NCBI GenBank assembly: GCA_937897245.1
Contig: CALCBO010000182.1
Coordinates: 1 to 7,102, forward strand
Origin: an uncultured Caryophanales bacterium
GTDB lineage: Bacteria > Bacillota_I > Bacilli_A > RF39 > UBA660
Direction: 5' to 3'
DNA length: 7,102 nt
Under the pieces are notes generated by a model. The model saw only the letters and a list, made by a program, of their open reading frames with translations. It made no database searches and had not been told where the DNA came from. Within the stretch, counting starts at the first letter, position 1, and each line of letters begins with the position of its first letter. Shown in pieces: positions 1-5,682 of this stretch. The position numbers and the translations under genes were made by a program.

Positions 1-1044
1 TCCTAATTGATTACAAAAGTTTTTATTTAAAATCATACCATCTTGATGAGAAGTCTGATATAAAATAGATTCATTCATTCTAGAATAAGAAGTATAAGGA
101 TGAATATAATAAATACTATTTGTATCTAGGTTGATTTGTTTTTCAGTGTTGTTGCTTATAATATATATAGGTTCGAAGTATATTTCATTATTTTTTCTTT
201 TTGGTTCTATTGAAAAAGGAATAAAAGCTTTAAAATCAGTGAGTTCATTGATTTCAGTTAATTGTTGATATTCATCAGCAGTGATAGAAGAATAATAAAT
301 ATCATATGTTCCACCATATGAATGATATATATTGGTATTGTTTAAAATAAAAGTTTCGGTAGACATATGTTTAGAGATATTACTGTTGATTTGAGAATAA
401 ATATGATTTTTAATCTCAAAAGTTAATGAAATAAATAATAAACATAAAGCTAAAATAAATAGAGTCAATAAGTGTTTTATCCAATGTCTTTCTTGAAATT
501 GAAAAACTTCTTTTAAAGAAATATGTTTTATTTCTTTATTATCTAAAGAAGATAATTCAAAGTTATTACACTTATTATCAAAATGAATAACAGTATGACA
601 TTGATCAATAATGTCTTGTTGATGAGTAACAATAAAAATAGTTTTATTAAGATGAATGACTTGTTGTTGACATAGTTCTAATAAAGTATACAAACTTACT
701 TGATCTAAAGCACTAAATGTTTCATCAAATATAATGTAATCATTACCACTATAAATAGCATATATTACTGCAACTATCTGTCTTTGTCCTAAAGATAATT
801 GTGAAGGATATAGTTTTTTTATTTTATCAAGGTTAAGTAATTGATTTAATTCATCGTTATTAAAGTTATAATGTACTAATTCTAGATGACTTTTAATATT
901 TAAATCCTTTATTAATAAATCATTTTGTTGAATATGTATGATTTTTTTGTTGTGATACTTTTTAAATAATTGATTAAAGAATGTTGTTTTACCACAACCA
1001 TTTTCTCCTACAACAGCATATATTTTCCCTTTGTCTATCTTCAT
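1..1044 (-). CDS. ABC transporter, N-terminal ATPase fused to membrane/extracellular region (3' end outside window)
   Basis: This frame is open for 348 codons from an ATG at 1044 to the window edge, so the C-terminus is missing. Residues 1-165 form an ABC ATPase: Walker A GENGCGKTT at 13-21, Q-loop near Q39-Q40, signature LSLGQ at 83-87 (third position L instead of G), Walker B YIIFDE at 103-108, D-loop SALD at 111-114 and H-loop histidine H141. A hydrophobic span at about 189-209 follows, then at least 140 hydrophilic residues that are probably extracellular, as in permeases of the MacB/FtsX type. The ATPase starts directly at the strand before Walker A and lacks the roughly 25 residues that normally carry the A-loop; a TAG six codons upstream excludes a longer form. 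The ribosome site AAAGGAG lies 8 bases before ATG. It follows the secreted-protein gene by 40 bases, so export of, immunity to or sensing of that protein is likely but inferred. The exact subfamily is not recognised. Confidence -1.
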   Translation of the reverse strand, partial: MKIDKGKIYAVVGENGCGKTTFFNQLFKKYHNKKIIHIQQNDLLIKDLNIKSHLELVHYNFNNDELNQLLNLDKIKKLYPSQLSLGQRQIVAVIYAIYSGNDYIIFDETFSALDQVSLYTLLELCQQQVIHLNKTIFIVTHQQDIIDQCHTVIHFDNKCNNFELSSLDNKEIKHISLKEVFQFQERHWIKHLLTLFILALCLLFISLTFEIKNHIYSQINSNISKHMSTETFILNNTNIYHSYGGTYDIYYSSITADEYQQLTEINELTDFKAFIPFSIEPKRKNNEIYFEPIYIISNNTEKQINLDTNSIYYIHPYTSYSRMNESILYQTSHQDGMILNKNFCNQLG

Positions 1045-1061
1045 AATGTAATCTCCTTTCT

Positions 1062-1086
1062 AAAAAAGCAGGATATTCATGCTTTT
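1062..1086 (-). terminator. Hairpin with T-run between secreted-protein gene and ABC gene (likely attenuator)
   Basis: Read on the minus strand, arms AAAAGCA (1086-1080) and TGCTTTT (1070-1064) pair around a 9-base loop, and the T-run continues to 1062. The 5' arm overlaps the stop codon of the secreted-protein gene (1087-1085). The ABC ribosome site follows immediately. A 7-bp, AU-rich stem is weak, so partial read-through is expected, giving more transcript for the secreted protein than for the transporter. Confidence -1.
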
Positions 1087-1450
1087 AATAATAGTGTATT
1101 AATGGTTCATTAACTGATGCTGATGAAGGAGTAGTAGATCCGGCATAAACGAAATTGAATGTACATTTTGCATAAGGATTACTTGTTCCATTCTTTTTTG
1201 ATTTCACAATGTTATCAAAGAAGTTAAGTGCATTTCCACCAGTTTCTGTTGTGCTCATATTTCCAATGATTACGCCTGATGAAGTATAATTGCCACTTGA
1301 GTAGAAAGTTAATCTAACACCATTTATAGATTCTCTATAACTTGATTTACGAGTAACATCTGCTAAAGGTACAATATCATTTTCTAAAGCAGCTACAGGA
1401 ACCATTAAAAACATCAATGTAAGTAAAGTAGAAATAATTACTTTTTTCAT
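1085..1450 (-). CDS. Small secreted protein with signal peptide, candidate bacteriocin or signalling protein
   Basis: The product has 121 residues and no family I can name. Residues 1-21 are a clear Sec signal peptide: KK at 2-3, a hydrophobic core at 4-17, and VAA at 19-21 as a plausible signal peptidase I site. This leaves about 100 residues. The mature part is rich in Ser, Thr, Asn, Gly and aromatic residues, has a single Cys (C96), and ends in IHYY. It shows no double-glycine leader, LPXTG or lipobox. The ribosome site AAAGGAGGT is near perfect, 7 bases before ATG, so strong translation is expected. It sits between a two-component pair and an ABC gene, all on the same strand, the arrangement of regulated bacteriocin loci such as lactococcin 972-like clusters. 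I see no convincing lactococcin 972 motif, so the bacteriocin role rests on context alone. A secreted signal sensed by the neighbouring kinase is an alternative. Confidence -1.
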   Translation of the reverse strand: MKKVIISTLLTLMFLMVPVAALENDIVPLADVTRKSSYRESINGVRLTFYSSGNYTSSGVIIGNMSTTETGGNALNFFDNIVKSKKNGTSNPYAKCTFNFVYAGSTTPSSASVNEPLIHYY

Positions 1451-1504
1451 ATTTTTTACCTCCTTTCATTTATAATAATAAATATAGGAGAGAAAAGAGA
1501 TAAC

Positions 1505-1534
1505 ATTAGTTAATTGACTTGTTTTATTTGTTAA
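1505..1534 (-). promoter_or_regulatory. Paired 9-bp direct repeat, candidate LytTR-regulator operator for the secreted-protein gene
   Basis: On the plus strand ATTAGTTAA (1505-1513) and ATTTGTTAA (1526-1534) match at 8 of 9 positions and start 21 bases apart, leaving a 12-bp spacer. LytTR-type regulators such as AgrA and ComE typically bind two 9-bp direct repeats with a GTT core separated by about 12 bp. The pair lies 55-84 bases upstream of the secreted-protein ATG and overlaps the 3' end of the kinase gene. Downstream towards the gene, an AT-rich -10-like stretch lies at about 1468-1480 without a recognisable -35, as expected for an activator-dependent promoter. The response regulator is encoded two genes upstream. 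Binding itself is inferred. Confidence -1.
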
Positions 1535-2393
1535 ATGACATTTTTAAGATATAAACATAGTGATCTTTGAGTTTCTTCTCTTCGATGATTATCTTTTTGT
1601 TTTTAAGTTGTTTATAGTTAATTGGATATTTTGAGATGATTTTACATTCAAAGTATTTCTCTTTTGTTTGTAAGTAAACAATAATTTCGTTGTTTTGAAT
1701 TCTTGATAATTCTAATAGTTTATATAGAGTCATAGTATAATGTTTATTCCAAAATTGTTGGTCTATTCTACAAAGATAGTATTGAAATGATATGTTTTCT
1801 TTTTTATATTTAAAATACTCTGACTGAAATAAATGATTAAGAAATGAAGAGTTAGATATAGTAAAAGCTTCATTTCGATATGATTGTTGAGTTAATTCTT
1901 TTAAATCATTTAACGCTTTTTCTTTATTGTTTGAGTTAATACTATTGATAATTTGATAAAGCTTTTCGTTATAATCATGTCTTAAAAGATGAATGTAGTT
2001 TTCTTGTATTTCATTTTCTATTTGTTGTATATATTTGTGTTGATTGATGGCTGATATATAGAGTTGTTTTAAAAAATAAAATACTAAAACAATTAATGAT
2101 ATTATAAAAATAATAAATAAAAATAAAATGATAGCTATTTGAGAGGTAAAGTAATTTGTATGAAGAAAGACTTCTAAAATATGACTACAAGGAAAGCTAA
2201 AAAGATAAATAATCATAGTAATAATACTATAGATAGATAAACTTTTTTTCTTGAAAATAAATATTCCAGCTAATGATACTAGTGATAATAGATAAAAAGA
2301 AACTATATAAGATTGACTAGGTAAAAACATGTTATAAAAAGCTATATAGTATGCTGATAACCCTATGAATGATAATATCATATTTTTTTTCAT
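1524..2393 (-). CDS. Membrane sensor histidine kinase of the AgrC/10-HPK type with degenerate catalytic domain
   Basis: I take ATG at 2393 as the start (289 residues) because GGAGG lies 6 bases before it. An in-frame TTG at 2435 would add 14 residues but has no such site. Hydrophobic spans at about 5-23, 28-46, 54-68 and 84-108 form the sensor, followed by a probable coiled linker at 110-133. The phosphoacceptor box is intact: LLRHDY at 136-141 with H139. SFLNHLF at 183-189 corresponds to the family's NxxLNxLL-like segment. After that, where the ATP-binding N box and GxGL box belong, only TLYKLLELSR and short remnants remain and no glycine motif is visible, so autophosphorylation by this chain alone is doubtful. 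It follows the response regulator gene on the same strand after 169 bases and precedes the secreted-protein gene. A pseudokinase, or one acting with a partner kinase, fits best. Confidence -1.
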   Translation of the reverse strand: MKKNMILSFIGLSAYYIAFYNMFLPSQSYIVSFYLLSLVSLAGIFIFKKKSLSIYSIITMIIYLFSFPCSHILEVFLHTNYFTSQIAIILFLFIIFIISLIVLVFYFLKQLYISAINQHKYIQQIENEIQENYIHLLRHDYNEKLYQIINSINSNNKEKALNDLKELTQQSYRNEAFTISNSSFLNHLFQSEYFKYKKENISFQYYLCRIDQQFWNKHYTMTLYKLLELSRIQNNEIIVYLQTKEKYFECKIISKYPINYKQLKNKKIIIEEKKLKDHYVYILKMSFNK

Positions 2394-2562
2394 TGTTTTC
2401 CTCCATTTCCGTTCGCCTTCTTCGGTCGGGCACAAACATGTGATTAAAACTTTGATTTACCATTAATCTAAATAAATTTAGAATATTACTTTGTTATTTA
2501 CTTTTATCATAAGCAATAACCATAATTTCTTTAATTTATTCGATTAATAACAAATTTTATTT
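2394..2562 (-). promoter_or_regulatory. Leader of the sensor kinase gene: GC-rich segment, palindrome and GTTATT repeats
   Basis: This gap holds no convincing gene. Three items stand out. First, 2409-2433 has 17 G/C in 25 bases, against about a fifth to a quarter in the surroundings, and lies just upstream of the kinase ribosome site. Second, TCTAAAT and ATTTAGA (2467-2482 with a 2-base gap) form a short palindrome. Third, on the minus strand GTTATT occurs at 2551-2546 and 2520-2515, with the opposite orientation at 2493-2498; the outer copies extend to a 9-bp inverted repeat (2490-2498 and 2546-2554). I found no good -35/-10 pair. Transcription may come from the response regulator promoter, with these elements modulating it, but no function is shown. 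Confidence -1.
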
Positions 2563-3222
2563 TCACACTTTTCCTCTTTTCACGAAGTTTTGAACTTCTT
2601 TAGTATATTTTCTAGATATAGGTAATGTTATATCATCAATATGCACATCATTTTTATTGATTATATCAATAAAATCTTTATTTATAATATACGAACTATG
2701 GATTCGAATAAATTTATTTTTGGGTAATTGTTTTTGTATATGAGAGAGAGTCCCCCAACAGTAAATATCTTTTTTGGTTGTATGAAAAGTGACTTTACCA
2801 CGATATATTTCAATGTATTTAATAGTATGAGTTCTTATTATAATATTTTCTTTATTATAAGTTATAGTTATATAATCATCTAGCTCATTTTCTAACATTT
2901 CCATAGCTATTGATAAATCATGTTCAAAATATGCTTTTCTTATAAAATAGAAAGGATTTAAAATTTGCGTATCAAAAATATAAGAATCATGATGAGTCAT
3001 AAAAATAAGAATGGCATGAGGGTGTAAATAACATACTTTTCTTGCTAGTTCTCTTCCATCAGGTACCATTTCTATATCTAAGAAATAAATGTCATAATCT
3101 GTGTAAAATCTTTCTTTTATCTCCTCAGGCGCAAGAAAAGTAATATCTTCATAATATTGAGATATATATGTTAAAGCATTTATTCTATCTTCATATGAAT
3201 CATCAACAATAACTATTTTCAT
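2563..3222 (-). CDS. LytTR-family (AgrA-like) response regulator
   Basis: This 219-residue protein is of normal length for an AgrA/LytTR regulator. The receiver domain spans about 1-115: acidic pair D7-D8 in IVDD, phosphoacceptor D49 in YFLDIEM, T76 in FMTHHD and K96 in PFYFIRK, so all key residues are present. The LytTR DNA-binding domain spans about 118-215, with the typical EIYRGKVTFHT strand region and FIRIHSSYIIN, the core motif in which the R-x-H-x-S-Y-I-N pattern is diagnostic. ATG at 3222 has AGAGG 7 bases upstream. The gene opens the minus-strand locus, so the regulator is made first, followed by its presumed kinase, the secreted protein and the ABC transporter. Its likely targets are the 1505-1534 repeat and perhaps its own promoter. 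The family call is firm; the targets are inferred. Confidence -1.
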   Translation of the reverse strand: MKIVIVDDSYEDRINALTYISQYYEDITFLAPEEIKERFYTDYDIYFLDIEMVPDGRELARKVCYLHPHAILIFMTHHDSYIFDTQILNPFYFIRKAYFEHDLSIAMEMLENELDDYITITYNKENIIIRTHTIKYIEIYRGKVTFHTTKKDIYCWGTLSHIQKQLPKNKFIRIHSSYIINKDFIDIINKNDVHIDDITLPISRKYTKEVQNFVKRGKV

Positions 3223-3253
3223 ATATATTACCTCTTTTTGTTGAATTTATGAC

Positions 3254-3308
3254 ATTATAGCATAATGATACAAAAAGTACATTATTTTAAGTTCTACAAC
3301 TCGTACAA
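3254..3308 (-). promoter_or_regulatory. Extended -10 promoter of the response regulator gene with tandem operator-like repeat
   Basis: On the minus strand TGCTATAAT (3262-3254) is a perfect extended -10, 31 bases before the regulator ATG. The -35 position (about 3277-3282) is poor. A 13-bp unit, TGTACnnnTTGTA on the minus strand, occurs at 3307-3295 and again at 3281-3269, starting 26 bases apart. The ten fixed bases are identical in both copies, and the promoter-proximal copy covers the -35 area. This arrangement suggests control by a DNA-binding protein at this promoter. The 26-bp period differs from the usual 21 bp of LytTR sites, so the binder may be another regulator. Confidence -1.
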
Positions 3309-3338
3309 TTGAAAAAGAATGTATTTCTACATTCTTTT
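3307..3338 (-). terminator. Intrinsic terminator of the cysteine-cluster membrane protein gene
   Basis: Minus-strand transcript: 11-bp arms AAAAGAATGTA (3338-3328) and TACATTCTTTT (3323-3313) close a GAAA tetraloop (3327-3324), with further T residues to 3312. The stem contains the TAG stop codon (3329-3327). It is AU-rich but long, with a stable loop type and a T-tail, so it probably separates this gene from the regulator locus downstream. Confidence -1.
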
Positions 3339-4085
3339 GCTAGTAACTTCTAATGCGTAAGCTTTTATGTTGTTTTTTATCTGACAAGTTTTATCTTTAC
3401 AATAAGCGCACTGTAAATTTTTATGAGAGCCACTCCAAAATCTTTCAGGATGTTTTGCATATATGAGTTCCCAGCGAATTAAGACAACACAACTAGTGAA
3501 AAACAAACTCCAGGTATAAAAACTTCTAATAAAAATCATAGGTGTAAACATCATAAAATGTCCCCAATCATAGATTCTACAATTGACACAACATTTATTC
3601 TTCATAATATGAGACTGGAAAGGGCAATAAATTAATATACAAATATAATCACATAAAAAATAAAATACTGTTAACATATATAAATCAGCTTTATCAATAA
3701 TATTGAAAGCATATAATATACCAAATATCGCATTGAACACTAACCAAATTAACATTACAATCCAAGCTTTATGATTCTGATTTTTCACAAATCTAAATAA
3801 ACCAACTTCATCATAATCTTTTACTGGTTCATATATCTTCTCTTCGGATTTTAATAATGCCATCGTAAATGGTTCCTTAGGAAATATATGAATGAACATC
3901 ATAATCATAAATCCTAACCATAAGATGTGTAATGGAGTTATACCATAACGAATAGGTGTATTAACTAATTGTAATAATAACTGTTTATTGAATAGATATA
4001 CTGAAAATACAATTAAGAAGATGATAATTCTAATCATGAACTTAATAAGATATCTATTCATCATTTTTGTTTTCATAAGTTTCAT
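3327..4085 (-). CDS. Multi-spanning membrane protein with two cysteine clusters, unknown function
   Basis: This 252-residue protein has about five membrane spans, at roughly 14-32, 50-68, 108-130, 135-154 and 177-203. Two cysteine groups flank the last span: C165-C166-x2-C169, followed by D173, W174 and H176, and near the C-terminus C226-x2-C229-x4-C234. By simple topology both groups would not face the same side if the last span crosses fully, unless 177-203 is re-entrant. The groups could bind metal or form disulfides; neither is shown. The segment HPERFWSGSHKNLQC (212-226) looks like a conserved family block, and I believe similar uncharacterised proteins occur in other Bacillota, from memory only. 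ATG at 4085 has AGGAAG 7 bases upstream, a good sigma-A promoter (4109-4138) and its own terminator, so it is a single-gene unit not obviously tied to the regulator locus. Confidence -1.
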   Translation of the reverse strand: MKLMKTKMMNRYLIKFMIRIIIFLIVFSVYLFNKQLLLQLVNTPIRYGITPLHILWLGFMIMMFIHIFPKEPFTMALLKSEEKIYEPVKDYDEVGLFRFVKNQNHKAWIVMLIWLVFNAIFGILYAFNIIDKADLYMLTVFYFLCDYICILIYCPFQSHIMKNKCCVNCRIYDWGHFMMFTPMIFIRSFYTWSLFFTSCVVLIRWELIYAKHPERFWSGSHKNLQCAYCKDKTCQIKNNIKAYALEVTSKRM

Positions 4086-4108
4086 AAAAGCACTTCCTTT
4101 GAAAAAAT

Positions 4109-4138
4109 ATTATAATTTTATATATGTGGGATAGTCAA
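4109..4138 (-). promoter_or_regulatory. Sigma-A-type promoter of the membrane protein gene
   Basis: On the minus strand TTGACT (4138-4133) and TATAAT (4114-4109) are separated by 18 bases. This would start transcription near 4102 and give a leader of about 17 bases that carries the AGGAAG ribosome site. Confidence -1.
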
Positions 4139-4294
4139 TGAATATTCAGTTATTGAAAAATCTTTTATACAATATAACATTAATTATACATCAAAATATA
4201 ATATATATTAACCTAGTGAAGAAGAATGAAATACTCTATAGGAAGTATAAAAATATATTCAAGTATGTTAGAATAATACAAAGGAAGTGGTTAT
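4139..4294 (+). promoter_or_regulatory. Upstream region of kptA with a possible extended -10
   Basis: TGTTAGAAT at 4266-4274 resembles an extended -10, but no clear -35 precedes it and it would put the start of transcription almost at the ribosome site AAGGAAG (4281-4287). The rest is very AT-rich. An open frame of 69 codons starting at 4138 runs into kptA out of frame; it has no ribosome site and a low-complexity I/K/N/Y composition, so I do not call it a gene. Confidence -1.
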
Positions 4295-4855
4295 ATGGTA
4301 AAGAAAAAAGATGTTTCTATTTATTTAAGTTACTTACTAAGACATAATCCTGCTGATATTGGATTACATATGGATAAACATGGATGGGTAGAAGTTGAAC
4401 AACTAATTAATGGTATTAATAATAGTGGTAAATATATAATAAATTTAGAACAGTTAAAAGATATAGTTGCAAATGATAATAAAGGAAGATATCGTTTTAA
4501 TGAATATTTTACTAGAATCAAAGCATGTCAAGGACATTCTATTGAATGGGTAGAACCAGAATTAGAATATAAAGAACCACCACAACATTTATATCATGGC
4601 ACAACAGTAGAATCTTATAAAAAAATGAAAGATAGTGGTTATATCAGTAAAATGAAGAGACATGCCGTTCATATGCAAGCCTTAGAAGAAAAAGCATGGC
4701 AATCTGCAAAACGTTGGCATATAAAAGCTGTAGTATTAAAGATAGATGCCAGGAATATGTATAAAGATGGATATATCTTTGGTATATCTGAAAATGAGGT
4801 TTGGCTTGTAGAACAAGTGCCAATGAAATATATTATAGATGTTTTAGAAGAATAA
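4295..4855 (+). CDS. kptA: RNA 2'-phosphotransferase (Tpt1/KptA family)
   Basis: The family transfers an internal RNA 2'-phosphate to NAD+, giving ADP-ribose 1'',2''-cyclic phosphate and nicotinamide. In eukaryotes this finishes tRNA splicing; in bacteria the substrate is unknown. The 186 residues are full length. The N-terminal lobe has LSYLLRH (11-17) and DKHGWV (27-32), and QGHSI (79-83) follows. The ADP-ribosyltransferase lobe has LYHGT (99-103), RHAVHM (122-127) and FGISENEVWLVEQVP towards the end. Aligned by eye to yeast Tpt1 (Arg23, His24, Arg71, Arg138), the catalytic tetrad is intact as R16, H17, R65 and R122. The usual IRA before QGHS is IKA here, which yeast (ICA) also does not keep. 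ATG at 4295 has AAGGAAG 7 bases upstream. The gene stands alone, converging on the phosphodiesterase gene, with no RNA ligase or splicing gene nearby. The call is firm; the cellular role is open. Confidence -1.
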   Translation: MVKKKDVSIYLSYLLRHNPADIGLHMDKHGWVEVEQLINGINNSGKYIINLEQLKDIVANDNKGRYRFNEYFTRIKACQGHSIEWVEPELEYKEPPQHLYHGTTVESYKKMKDSGYISKMKRHAVHMQALEEKAWQSAKRWHIKAVVLKIDARNMYKDGYIFGISENEVWLVEQVPMKYIIDVLEE

Positions 4856-4874
4856 AGGTGCGAATTCGCACCTT
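4855..4874. terminator. Bidirectional terminator shared by kptA and the phosphodiesterase gene
   Basis: A perfect 20-bp palindrome gives a hairpin with arms AAGGTGCG and CGCACCTT around AATT. It touches the TAA of kptA (4853-4855) on one side and the TAA of the convergent gene (4875-4873) on the other. T-rich stretches follow in both directions (TTAATCTTTT to the right; TTTATTCTTCT on the minus strand to the left). One element thus seems to end both transcripts. Confidence -1.
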
Positions 4875-5667
4875 AATCTTTTAATTCAAAGCTATCAAAG
4901 ATAAATAAATCATATCTTTTCTTAGCTTTTTTGTAATCTTCTTCACTTTGAATAGTCCATGTAACCATTAAAGCGCCAAATAACTTATTTAATAATAAAG
5001 ATAAATTACAATCTGTATGATGATAAGCAATAAAATCAGGTCTTGCAAGGATATTGGTTAATAAGAATTGAGGAAATAAATTTATTATTCTTTTATCTCC
5101 TTCTTTCCAGAAATGAGAAGACAATTGTCCTCTCAATATATCTGGTCTATTCTTTTTATACCACATAACTGCAAGAGGATGAAAACACTCTATACAGTAA
5201 TGTCCTTTATAATTCTTTAATACTTCATTAGATAATTCACAGACTTTTGTTTGTACTCTATCTAATTTATATTCTAGAATAAAAGGAACTTTTCCATCAA
5301 TAACAGCTAATACTTCTTCAAAAGTAGGAATCGTTTGAGAAGAACCTGATAATGTCATATGTTGTAATTCTTCTAAAGTATATTCCCATACTTTTCCATC
5401 AATATTACACATTCTTTTTAAAGATGCATCATGAAATACAACTAACTTATCATCTTTAGTAAGCTGAACATCTAATTCGATACCATAACCTTTTTCAACT
5501 GCTTTTTTAAAAGCTGGTAATGAATTTTCAGGTGTTTCACTATCGTTGTTGAATAAGCCTCTATGAGCATAATGATAACCCATAAATGGTTTTCTATCAG
5601 GTTTATTAAACATTCTAGGAAGTATCATGAATAAGTAAATAAGAAATAATACTATAATAATTTTCAT
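4873..5667 (-). CDS. Membrane-anchored glycerophosphodiester phosphodiesterase
   Basis: GDPD-family enzymes hydrolyse glycerophosphodiesters to glycerol 3-phosphate and an alcohol, or act on related lipid or teichoic acid headgroups. The 264 residues match a single-domain GDPD plus anchor. Residues 2-16 are one hydrophobic span with few flanking charges, probably an uncleaved anchor placing the enzyme outside. Family motifs follow: AHRG (34-37) with H35 and R36, ETPENSLPAF (44-53), IELDVQLTKDD (63-73) with metal ligands E64 and D66, VVFHD (76-80) with catalytic H79, IPTFEEVL (113-120), and ILEYK (130-134) with the third ligand E132. MVTWTIQSEEDY near the end is the usual closing strand. All catalytic residues are present. 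ATG at 5667 has AAAGGA 7 bases upstream. The transporter gene ends only 15 bases before it on the same strand, so the two probably form an operon. The physiological substrate is not evident. Confidence -1.
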   Translation of the reverse strand: MKIIIVLFLIYLFMILPRMFNKPDRKPFMGYHYAHRGLFNNDSETPENSLPAFKKAVEKGYGIELDVQLTKDDKLVVFHDASLKRMCNIDGKVWEYTLEELQHMTLSGSSQTIPTFEEVLAVIDGKVPFILEYKLDRVQTKVCELSNEVLKNYKGHYCIECFHPLAVMWYKKNRPDILRGQLSSHFWKEGDKRIINLFPQFLLTNILARPDFIAYHHTDCNLSLLLNKLFGALMVTWTIQSEEDYKKAKKRYDLFIFDSFELKD

Positions 5668-5682
5668 ATAACTATCCTTTCA

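Noticed and set aside
1085..1450. Assignment of the secreted protein to the lactococcin 972 family
   Set aside because: Size, signal peptide and ABC neighbour are similar, but the tryptophan- and histidine-containing motifs I associate with that family are absent.
2394..2435. TTG start at 2435 extending the sensor kinase by 14 residues
   Set aside because: The extension is hydrophilic, comes from the GC-rich leader and has no ribosome site, whereas ATG at 2393 has GGAGG at ideal distance.
4138..4347. 69-codon plus-strand open frame upstream of kptA
   Set aside because: It has no ribosome site, its composition is low-complexity (I, N, K, Y), it overlaps the promoter of the divergent gene and runs out of frame into kptA.
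4330..4521. 63-codon minus-strand frame inside kptA
   Set aside because: It lies wholly within the well-supported kptA coding sequence on the opposite strand and has no domain or ribosome site.
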